8,020 nucleotides of DNA from Anaerolineae bacterium (GTDB taxonomy: Bacteria > Chloroflexota > Anaerolineae > JAAYZQ01), in NCBI GenBank assembly GCA_016926595.1, contig JAFGOG010000344.1, positions 1-8,020 of the forward strand, read 5' to 3'. A program made the translations under genes and the position numbers. The notes under the pieces are model-generated. The model did not search any database and was not told where the DNA came from. It worked only from the letters and a program-made list of their open reading frames with translations. This document shows positions 1 to 5,717 of this stretch, piece after piece; the first letter of the stretch is position 1, and every line of letters starts with the position of its first letter.

Positions 1-65
1 ACGGGATTTGAACCCGCGGTCTTTGGCTTGACAGGCCGACATGTTAACCACTACACCACGCCCCC
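1..65 (-). tRNA. tRNA-Asp (anticodon GTC), 3' end cut by window edge
   Basis: Read on the minus strand from 65, the cloverleaf can be laid out by hand: acceptor GGGGGCG, TG, D stem GTGT/ACAT with loop AGTGGTTA, anticodon loop CTGTCAA (GTC, aspartate), variable loop AGACC, T stem GCGGG/CCCGT with T loop TTCAAAT. The sequence ends at base 65 of the tRNA. The 3' acceptor strand, discriminator base and CCA lie outside the window. The anticodon stem TCGGC/GCCAA has one C-A mismatch at the second pair; all other visible pairs are Watson-Crick or G-T. Identity is firm from the anticodon and the conserved T and D arms. Confidence 0.95.
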
Positions 66-79
66 CAATTACGCGGCAC

Positions 80-108
80 AATATACCACAACTTTCCACG
101 TTCGTCAA
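80..108 (-). promoter_or_regulatory. sigma70-type promoter of tRNA-Asp
   Basis: On the minus strand TTGACG (103-108) is followed after exactly 17 bases by TATATT (80-85). Each differs from the consensus hexamers (TTGACA, TATAAT) at one or two positions. The predicted start of transcription, about 7 bases further on, falls near 73, some 8 bases before the mature tRNA 5' end at 65. Spacing and position make this a convincing vegetative promoter. Confidence 0.8.
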
Positions 109-149
109 ATCTGGTTCCAGCTTTTGCCACAAGAAGGGAATCAGTATCT

Positions 150-190
150 GCCAGGTGCTCCAGTAGGGGTGCCTGGCACTTTTGTTGTTT
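150..190 (+). terminator. GC hairpin followed by T-rich tract (possible plus-strand terminator)
   Basis: Positions 150-161 (GCCAGGTGCTCC) and 166-177 (GGGGTGCCTGGC) form a 12-bp stem as RNA, with three G-U pairs and a 4-base loop AGTA. The plus strand then runs ACTTTTGTTGTTTTTC. This resembles an intrinsic terminator reading to the right, but no plus-strand gene lies to its left. The 3' arm also holds the small palindrome GTGCC-T-GGCAC (169-179), so it may instead be a member of an interspersed palindromic repeat family. On the minus strand the stem is not followed by a T-run, so it does not terminate the secreted-protein genes. Confidence 0.35.
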
Positions 191-437
191 TTCTTTGAGG
201 TATATATCACCAGGAAATGCTAGAAACAAACTCGTGTGACAATGTCTACTGGACCTTGATTCACAATTCCCCAAGTGAGAGGATACCCCATTTCCCGATT
301 GTATAGCAATCTGTTGGGTCAGGCTTTGGGGCGACAGTACTTGCTTGGCGTACCAACTCCCTGTTTCTGTTATGACTTTTTACTTGTCGCGGGAGCGATC
401 CAGGCGCCTGTAGGTAGCTACCGCGAATAAGGCACCA
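191..437. other. gene-free stretch
   Basis: No coding region with recognisable protein sequence was found on either strand. The composition is visibly more AT-rich than the genes on the right. A short minus-strand reading frame across 44-274 overlaps the tRNA and its promoter and has no family-like features, so it is not called. The only structure of note is the pair of small palindromes at 401-422. Confidence 0.5.
401..422. repeat. two adjacent perfect 10-bp palindromes
   Basis: CAGGCGCCTG (401-410) and GGTAGCTACC (413-422) are each perfect inverted repeats, separated by two bases (TA). They lie about 15 bases beyond the end of the decayed coding remnant. Each could be a dimeric protein-binding site, but two short palindromes can also occur by chance. 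Confidence 0.4.
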
Positions 438-543
438 TCAGAAATGGTTCCATGTAGGCTCATCCAGCTCCGCCAGCATCGCCTGGGTCTCGGCGGTGGC
501 CCTGCCCCCACCACATGCGCGCCAGGCTCACTGCCGCATTCTG
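438..543 (-). pseudogene. decayed 3' remnant of an AAA-ATPase/TPR-type regulator
   Basis: Directly after the stop codon of the 204-aa secreted protein, the minus strand encodes AAVSLARMWWGQGHR in the same frame. After a one- or two-base slip it continues AETQAMLAELDEP in the next frame and stops at 438-440. The joined peptide resembles the C-terminal tail common in large ATPase/TPR regulators and cyclases, where a helix like 'ATSLARLWQQQGKRAEA' is followed by 'LLAPVYGWF'. Only about 35 codons remain, with a frameshift and no start. This is a recollection of family style, not a database match, and it could be a coincidental reading frame. Confidence 0.4.
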
Positions 544-1158
544 TCAGTGTCCCTTCGAAACCAGCGGCAGGTAAGCACGGTGGTAGATGCCAACAATGAT
601 CGGTAGCGAACCTGGTGCCGGGCCGTACTGCATCGCCTGGCCATAGACATCCACGGCTTCAAGAAGGTAGAAGTAAGACCGACCCGGTGCGGCGCCCGCA
701 TCGGCCCACTCGTACCGGGCGCCCATCGGACTGCCTGGCGCCTGGGCGGGGATCAGCCCATCGTTGAGCAGGACGAACGACCCCGATTCACCTGTATCGC
801 TGCGGTAGAGGTGAAAGCCCAGGGTGTCTATCTCACTCGCTGTCTCCCAACAGGCTGCTAGCGTGTTGCTCCGCGCTTCTATCCAGAAGCCCACCAGACC
901 GACTGCCGTGGGCGGCGCTCCCCCGCCGGCCCAGTAGCCCTGCGCGATCTGATAGCTGCCGCCGGCGCTGAGGGGGGTGTCCTGGGCCTGGCCCAGAGTG
1001 AAGCCGATCTGGTAGTCGCCCCCGGCTACAAGCTCATCCCCGGTGCTGCCGATCACCTGCCATTCCAGGTCATAGTCGCCGCCCGACTGGGCCAGCGCCC
1101 CGGCTGTCACGGCCAGCAGCAAGGCCGCGTTCAATAGCAAAACGAGCTTGCGTCTCAT
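544..1158 (-). CDS. secreted protein with Ig/fibronectin-like domain and YLPLV C-terminal tail (204 aa)
   Basis: Likely an exported surface or extracellular protein of unknown function. The start is the second ATG of an ATGATG pair (1158). It lies 5 bases from an AAGGAGG site, while the first ATG is only 2 bases away; a farther in-frame start at 1224 would put extra residues before the signal peptide. Residues 1-23 are a signal peptide (MRRK, hydrophobic core, ALA before QSGG). Residues 25-78 hold two Gly/Tyr-rich repeats (GGDYQIGFTLGQ and GGSYQIAQGYW), like the short domains ending in 'GGFW' in other Chloroflexi proteins. Residues 85-182 form an Ig-like module of the 'CWETASEIDTLGFHLYRS' type, common in Chloroflexota secreted proteins. 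The last nine residues are YLPLVSKGH, matching the tails of two neighbours. It is the last gene of the minus-strand series, 74 bases after the GVYG gene. No enzymatic motif is seen. Confidence 0.85.
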   Translation of the reverse strand: MRRKLVLLLNAALLLAVTAGALAQSGGDYDLEWQVIGSTGDELVAGGDYQIGFTLGQAQDTPLSAGGSYQIAQGYWAGGGAPPTAVGLVGFWIEARSNTLAACWETASEIDTLGFHLYRSDTGESGSFVLLNDGLIPAQAPGSPMGARYEWADAGAAPGRSYFYLLEAVDVYGQAMQYGPAPGSLPIIVGIYHRAYLPLVSKGH

Positions 1159-1163
1159 CATCG

Positions 1164-1170
1164 CCTCCTT
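1164..1170 (-). promoter_or_regulatory. Shine-Dalgarno site AAGGAGG
   Basis: AAGGAGG reads leftward and is followed by CG and then ATGATG. A 5-base gap to the second ATG favours a start at 1158 over 1161, and clearly over the upstream in-frame ATG at 1224, which lies inside the intergenic hairpin. Confidence 0.75.
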
Positions 1171-1177
1171 TTGCCGG

Positions 1178-1234
1178 AAGCTGGAAATTGGAAGATTGGT
1201 TGACATCCAGCCTCCAATCTCCAATGTCCAGCTT
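1178..1234. repeat. intergenic imperfect inverted repeat with TTGGA heptads
   Basis: The arm at 1178-1199 and the arm at 1214-1234 are inverted copies that differ by one substitution and one extra base, around a 14-base loop. The units are near-heptameric variants of GGANATT (GGACATT, GGAGATT, GGAGGCT on the minus strand). The distal arm overlaps the last bases of the GVYG stop codon, and the hairpin ends just before the Shine-Dalgarno site of the next gene. No T-run follows, so it is not a standard terminator. It may affect mRNA processing or translation of the downstream gene, or be an interspersed repeat. Confidence 0.7.
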
Positions 1235-3428
1235 ATTGCAACGTGACCAGCATCTGGATGACGCCCACGCCGCTTTCCAGCCCGGCCAGCGTCTTGCCGA
1301 TGACCGTGCCCTGGGGCGGATTCTCGCCGGCGCGCATGGCATGGCCGGGTGTGGACGATGCCACCAGCAGATCGCCGGGGCGGATGGGGCCATTCTCGGC
1401 GCTGACCTTGACCGGCGCTACGCCGACGACGGCCAGGGGGACCTTGCCCTCCTGTTCACCGTCCATGCTTCCCCCGCCCACAAACCCCGGCCGGGTCGAA
1501 TACACACCGGCAACGCTGCCCTGGTAGGCCTGGCTGCTGCGGACGAGCGTGCCGTCGGGGCCGATGGTCAGCACGTCGCCCGGCTCCAGGCCGGCGACGG
1601 CAGGCAGCATCTCGGCAAAATCGGCGGCGGGGGTGGTATAGGCGCCATCGGCCCGAACGTCGCCATTGTTCACGACCCGGAACTCGAGGTCCGGGTAGCC
1701 AGGGCCATAGCCGCGGATGATGTCGCCCGTGCCGGCGCTGCGCGCCCAGAGGGCCACGGCGGAACCCCCGGTGTTGCTGGCGTAGGCATAGACGCCAGCG
1801 CTGCCGCCATCCGTGCTCTGACTTTCACCCCATACGCCGTTGGTAGCCCCGGCTATGCTCAGCCCATACACCCCGGTGGCGTTGGTGCTGCTGCTGTTGG
1901 TCTGGCCGCGGACTCCGTAGGTTTTGCCGCTGGCGCCGATGGCATAGAAGCGGCCGCCGGCAGCCTCATCACTCGTGCTGTTGTTCGCGGCATAGACGCC
2001 GGAGTTCAGACCGCTGCTGCCCTTGGCCCAAAAGAAACCGGCCGCGGCGTTGTCACTGCTGCTGTTGTTCACGCCGTACACACCGTAGGTCTGGCCGCTG
2101 TAGGCTGCGGCATAACCGTACACCCCAGTGCCCAAGTCTGCCAGGCTTTTGCCATAGACGCCGACGCCCTGGCCGACGACGTTGGTAGAGATGCCGACCG
2201 TGCCGGTCATGCTGGCTGTGCCATAGACGCCGGTGCCGCTGAGCCCACTCACGCCAGCCTGGTATGTGCTTGCACCTCGCACGCCAAAGCCGTTGCTGCC
2301 GGTGCTGACTCCGTAGACGCCGAAGGCGGTGCCGCTGGGGTCGGTGCCTTCGCCATAGACGCCATAGTAGCCGCCCTTGCCATAGACGCCCCGGCCCGAG
2401 AGCGATGCCGCCTCGCCATACACGCCATAGGTGATGCCGCTGGACGCTGACGTGTAGCCGTACACCCCTCGCGCCCCCTCGCTGCTGCTCCGGTTGTAGC
2501 CGTAGACGCCGTACGTCGCGCCGCTGGGGGCGTTGGCCCAGCCCCGGACCCCGGTGGACTGGTCGGCGCTGCTGTCGGTGACGCCCCAGACGCCATCGCC
2601 GATGGCAGAGTCCCCCCAAATGCCCACATCCACGCCGGGCGAGACGCTGCCGGCCGTGTCGCCCACGCCCCGCACGCCGATCTTGGGGCCGCTGCCGTAG
2701 ACGCCATAGCCGTCGGCGCTATTGGTCTTGCCGTACAGGCCGTGGACCTGGCCGCTGGCCTGACTGGCCACGCCGTAGACGGCGCTGGCGTCGGTCGCCG
2801 TGGTGTCGATGCGGCCGTAGACGCCGTAGGTCTTGCCGCTGCCGGCGGCGGCGTAAAAGTAGCCGGCCCGGGCCTCGTCGGTTGTGCTGTCGGTGCGGGC
2901 AAAGATGCCGCCACCCTGGCCGGTGTTGCCCACGCTGACCAGGTAGTCGTCGTCGCTCTCCTCGGTGCGCACCCGGCGGCTGCGCTGGGCGTAGGCGTTA
3001 ACATGCAACCGGCTGCGCGGCAGCAGGGTCGTCCAACTGCTGCCTGGACAGATCGTCTCGTCGGCCACGTTGACTTCCAGGTAGAGGCTATTGTGCTCGT
3101 ACATCAGGTTGGGCGGGATCGGGCTGATTGCGCCCAGGGCCACGGTGAACAGGCCGGCCTTGTAGGTGCCACCCTCGGTGGTCACGGCCTGCTCCTCGTA
3201 ACCGCTGGCTGGCCAGACCTGGGTGGTGCAAGACGAGTCGTTGCACAGGCGAAAGCCCATGCAGTGCGTTTCGCCGCTACGGGGACTGCCGCCGCTGTCC
3301 AGCAGCCGCCCTTGAAAGTTCATCGTCTCCGGCCCGGTCTGGGCCAGGGCCGGCAGGCTGGAGAGCAGGATGACCAGGACAGCCAATGTGGCCGCCATCT
3401 TTTGCAAAACACTCTTTTTCTCGTTCAT
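1233..3428 (-). CDS. secreted GVYG-repeat surface protein with tail-fibre-like C-terminal domain (731 aa)
   Basis: Likely a fibrous, possibly trimeric, extracellular protein. Residues 1-29 are a signal peptide (MNEKK, hydrophobic stretch, ALA before QTG). Residues 34-150 resemble the N-terminal module found in such proteins (MNFQGRLLDSGGSPRSG; LYLEVNV; LPRSRLHVNAYAQ). Residues 190-552 are degenerate repeats centred on GVYG (13 exact copies, plus GVRG, GVWG and GIWG variants), spaced by Ser/Thr/Gly/Ala-rich linkers. Residues 600-731 (ADFAEMLP; GLEPGDVL; VSAENGPIRPGDLL; GTVIGKTL; ending VTLQ) match the C-terminal domain seen in bacterial 'tail fibre domain' surface proteins. Start at 3428 is supported by GGGAGGT six bases upstream; the stop is TAA. 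It follows the propeller gene by 30 bases, so co-transcription is likely. Unlike its neighbours it lacks the YLPLV tail. Adhesive or surface-layer function is inference only. Confidence 0.88.
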   Translation of the reverse strand: MNEKKSVLQKMAATLAVLVILLSSLPALAQTGPETMNFQGRLLDSGGSPRSGETHCMGFRLCNDSSCTTQVWPASGYEEQAVTTEGGTYKAGLFTVALGAISPIPPNLMYEHNSLYLEVNVADETICPGSSWTTLLPRSRLHVNAYAQRSRRVRTEESDDDYLVSVGNTGQGGGIFARTDSTTDEARAGYFYAAAGSGKTYGVYGRIDTTATDASAVYGVASQASGQVHGLYGKTNSADGYGVYGSGPKIGVRGVGDTAGSVSPGVDVGIWGDSAIGDGVWGVTDSSADQSTGVRGWANAPSGATYGVYGYNRSSSEGARGVYGYTSASSGITYGVYGEAASLSGRGVYGKGGYYGVYGEGTDPSGTAFGVYGVSTGSNGFGVRGASTYQAGVSGLSGTGVYGTASMTGTVGISTNVVGQGVGVYGKSLADLGTGVYGYAAAYSGQTYGVYGVNNSSSDNAAAGFFWAKGSSGLNSGVYAANNSTSDEAAGGRFYAIGASGKTYGVRGQTNSSSTNATGVYGLSIAGATNGVWGESQSTDGGSAGVYAYASNTGGSAVALWARSAGTGDIIRGYGPGYPDLEFRVVNNGDVRADGAYTTPAADFAEMLPAVAGLEPGDVLTIGPDGTLVRSSQAYQGSVAGVYSTRPGFVGGGSMDGEQEGKVPLAVVGVAPVKVSAENGPIRPGDLLVASSTPGHAMRAGENPPQGTVIGKTLAGLESGVGVIQMLVTLQ
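1773..2858 (-). repeat. GVYG-repeat coding region
   Basis: This stretch encodes about 360 residues of repeats. On the plus strand it shows recurring CCGTAGACGCC, CCATAGACGCC and CCGTACACGCC-like words, spaced irregularly at roughly 30-100 bases. The variation in spacing and codon use shows an old, diverged repeat array rather than a recent tandem expansion. It has no constant spacers, which rules out a CRISPR array. Confidence 0.85.
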
Positions 3429-3433
3429 TTTTT

Positions 3434-3440
3434 ACCTCCC
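3434..3440 (-). promoter_or_regulatory. Shine-Dalgarno site for the GVYG-repeat gene
   Basis: GGGAGGT reads leftward, followed by five A residues and ATG at 3428. The strong site and the signal peptide that follows fix the start. Confidence 0.75.
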
Positions 3441-3458
3441 ATATTGGTGAAAGACCAT

Positions 3459-5084
3459 TCAACGGTTTCGTGTCACAAAAGGCAAATACACGAAACACGA
3501 TCCGCCGCCGGTGGTAACCTCCCACACCGGCCCGCCCGTTTCGAGGCCGTGGTCGTCGCGGGCCACGACCTGCCAGTAGTAGTGGGTGTTGGCTGCCAGG
3601 GTGACCGTCAGACTGGTGGTGGGCCAGTCGCTCTGCAGCAGGGGCGGGGGGTTGCTGGCGCCAAAGAGGATGTCGTAGGCCACAACGCCTCTGGCGTCGG
3701 GATCGCCGCCGCTCCAGGACAGCACATTGTCCTCGAGGCCCACGCCGTTGGCCTGGTCAGGGGGATGAGGTCGGAGGGCACGTGGGGCGGATGGTTCGAC
3801 GGCGGACCGACCGGCTGGTCGCTGCGGGCGTACCATACCTCGTCGTCGCTGCCGTCGTCGGCGAAATAGACGACGTGGACGTGGCCGGATCCGTCCACGG
3901 CCAGGGCGTGGTTGTTGGCGGCCAGGAAGGCCTCCTGCACCGAGGCGGAAGCCACGACGCTGGTGGTCCACGCACCGCTGGCGTTGCCGGTGTAGTGGAT
4001 GTGGTATTGGGTCCAGTCGAAATGCTCGTAGGCGATGTGGACCTGGCTGCTGCCGTCTACCGCCAGAGAGGGGTTGGTATCGTGCTCGGTGTTGGCCGTC
4101 AGGGTGGTGGAGATCCACGCGCCGCTGGCGTCCGTGGCGTAGCCGATCTCGGAGGTGGCGAGCGGTGCGGCGACTTCCCAGGCGACGTGGGCCTTGCCGG
4201 TCCCGTCCAGGGCCAGGGTGGTGGCCTTGTCGTCAGACCCGGCGCTATCTGTAACCTGGTCAAAGTTCCATGCGCCGCCGCTGTAGGTCGCATGCCACAG
4301 ATCGTAGGTGAAAGCGGCAGCGTCGTAGCTTTGATAGGCGACGTGGATCACGCCGGAACCTTCCACGGCGATGGAGGGGTACTCGTCCTGAACCGCGTTG
4401 TCGGTGACGATCAGGGTCGCCCATCCGCCAAGGGGTGTCGTTCCACGGGCGCCTTCCTGGTAGCGGATGCTGACCTCATAGTCGGATCCATCGTAGGCAT
4501 GGTAGACGATGTAGGCCCGGCCGGCGCCGTCCAGGGCTAGGCCCAGGTGCAGGTTGCAGGTGGCGGGCATGTTCGTGTCGCCCACGGCCTCGCTGGCCCA
4601 CGCGCCGCCGGCGATGGTAGCGTAATAGATGTCCAGGTTCGGCGGCGAGCCGGAAAAGTAGTGGGTCATATGTCATGCGCATCGCCATTCCTTGCGCCTA
4701 AATTATGGCGATAGCCGTGACAAGTGACCCAGTAGGCGACGTGGGCCTGGCCGCTGCCATCCAGGGTGATGGCCGGCCGGTACTCGTCGGCCGGGTCGGT
4801 GGAAATGGAAGTCGCGACCCACGCGCTGCCGGCATTGGTGGCGTATAGATGTCGCCGCCGTGCTCGTAGGCGACGTGGGCCTGGCCGTTGCCGTCCACGG
4901 CCAGGGTCGGGCGGGTGTCCTCGGCCGAGTTGCCCGTCAGCCGGGTGAGGGTGAACGAGACGGCGGCCGGGGCCGGATTCCCGGCCGCGTCGGGCAGTGG
5001 GGCGGCCAGGCCTGGACTGAGTGCAACGAATGTAAGCAGGGCCAGGGCCGCCAGCAGGACGAACAAGGATCTGTGTTTCATCAT
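3459..5084 (-). pseudogene. broken gene for secreted seven-repeat beta-propeller-like protein with fibronectin-like domain
   Basis: Read across three breaks, the product is a signal peptide (MKHRSLF, hydrophobic core, GLAA), then seven repeats of the form 'lAvDGsGqaHVAY...yYat..gsaW', a fibronectin-like module (LIPPDQANGVGLEDN, LSWSGGDPDARG, THYYWQVVARDDHG) and the tail YLPFVTRNR. Repeat anchors start near 4866, 4732, 4501, 4334, 4178, 4028 and 3867. Seven repeats suit a seven-bladed propeller, often used for ligand binding; no catalytic residues are recognised. Breaks: near 4849, DIYYAT has lost one base (TACTAC to TATAC); at about 4667-4725 a 59-bp palindromic insert interrupts repeat 2; at 3760-3764 a run of five G, expected six, shifts frame. 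The longest uninterrupted frame is 3608-4669, of which roughly 3765-4666 is genuine. The start is 5084 or 5081 (ATGATG, weak AGAAGAG site). It lies 51 bases after the beta-helix gene. Confidence 0.8.
4662..4731. mobile_element. small imperfect-palindrome element inserted in the propeller gene
   Basis: The arms at 4662-4688 and 4705-4731 are inverted copies matching at 21 of 27 positions. The outer TGGGTCA/TGACCCA and inner ATCGCCAT/ATGGCGAT blocks are exact, and the centre is AT-rich (TCCTTGCGCCTAAATT). Removing about 59 bases (4667-4725) joins the flanks into HVAYWVTHYFSGSPPNLDIYYAT, which fits the repeat consensus and brings repeat spacing from 231 to 172 bases, within the 134-172 range of the others. 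Fifty-nine bases is two more than a multiple of three, which explains the observed frame change. GT occurs at both inferred junctions and could be a 2-bp target duplication. It encodes nothing, so it is a MITE- or REP-like candidate. Exact ends are uncertain because the outer bases may belong to the target. Confidence 0.6.
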
Positions 5085-5100
5085 AACTCTTCTCTGTCTG

Positions 5101-5133
5101 AGACTGGTCCAATCTCGAAGATTGGACCAGTCT
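5101..5133. repeat. perfect 15-bp inverted repeat between beta-helix and propeller genes
   Basis: AGACTGGTCCAATCT (5101-5115) and AGATTGGACCAGTCT (5119-5133) are exact inverted copies around a 3-base loop. On the minus strand the hairpin begins 2 bases after the TAG stop of the beta-helix gene and ends 16 bases before the next start. No T-run follows in that direction, so classic termination is doubtful. It shares the octamer TCCAATCT/AGATTGGA with the hairpin at 1178-1234. Confidence 0.85.
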
Positions 5134-5135
5134 TT

Positions 5136-5717
5136 CTAGTGGTTGCACACGACGAGGGGCAGAAAGATCTTGTGTTGCGCCCCACCGCCGATGGTGAACG
5201 GCGCCGAGAACTCGGAGGTGTCGCCGCAACCGGCGGGGGCAAAGTTCAGGGGAGCCAGTTCGTTGCCATGGAACTGCCGGCCACAGGAACCGGTGTTGGT
5301 GGCAGTGATGTTGGGACCGCTGAGAAAGCCGCTAAAGTTCCAGTTGCCGCTGCCGTCGGCGCTGGCAATGCCGTGGTAGGTCTCCCCTTCGTCGGCGGCG
5401 TCCGAGTAGAGATGGATGGTGCACCAGGCGCAGCCGGCGCCCGACGCGCCGCCGGCGTTGGCGGTGGTGATGACCGGCGCGGCCAGCTCGCTATTGCCGC
5501 CTTGGCCCAGATCGATCCCTTTATTGCCGTTGTCGTGGATGCTGTTGGCCGTGATGGTGTTGCCCGTGGCGGTTGCCCCACACACGTACACACCATCGTA
5601 GGTATTGTGGGCAATGGTATTGGCCTGGGTCCAGTTGCCGGCGCCGTCCCTCACGTACACGCCGTACGTTTTGTTCCAGGTGATGGTATTGGCCTCGACC
5701 CGGCTGTTATGGGCGTC
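5136..5717 (-). pseudogene. 3' part of the CSLREA beta-helix gene, after the amber codon
   Basis: This continues the beta-helix frame without any shift beyond the TAG at 5718-5720, for 193 codons to a TAG stop at 5136. It begins DAHNSRVEANTITWNKTYGV and goes on with further beta-helix turns (ANTIAHNTYDGVYV, GNTITANSIHDNGNKGIDLG). The C-terminal module has GCAWCTIHLYSDAADEGETY, ADGSGNWNFSG and GDTSEFSAP, which is the usual ending of these proteins, where a 'C..C.I.vySD...EG' strand pair closes the helix. The last nine residues are FLPLVVCNH, the same tail layout as two neighbours. It has no convincing start or ribosome site of its own (a GTG at 5660 is the first candidate), so it is read as the disrupted second part of one gene of about 503 codons. 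Confidence 0.75.

Noticed and set aside
44..274. 76-codon minus-strand frame overlapping tRNA-Asp
   Set aside because: It includes the tRNA promoter and 5' end, has no ribosome site and no recognisable protein features.
1188..2450. Long plus-strand open frame opposite the GVYG gene
   Set aside because: It is an antisense shadow of GC-rich repeat codons. Its product is low-complexity Ala/Gly/Val with no signal, domain or ribosome site, while the minus-strand frame has clear domains.
1773..2858. CRISPR array suggested by recurring short words
   Set aside because: The words are short, diverged and irregularly spaced, and all lie in one reading frame coding for GVYG repeats.
3755..3770. Programmed ribosomal frameshift at the G5/C5 run
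   Set aside because: There is no evident slippery heptamer with a downstream stimulatory element, and the gene has two other breaks, so decay or sequence error is simpler.
2742..3869. Plus-strand open frame crossing two minus-strand genes
   Set aside because: It runs through the N-terminus of the GVYG gene, the intergenic gap and the fibronectin-like module of the propeller gene, with Ala/Gly/Val-rich noise.
5084..5138. Read-through fusion of beta-helix and propeller proteins
   Set aside because: The two frames are in register across the gap, but the next gene begins with a signal peptide and the linker would be encoded by a hairpin repeat, so separate proteins are far more likely.
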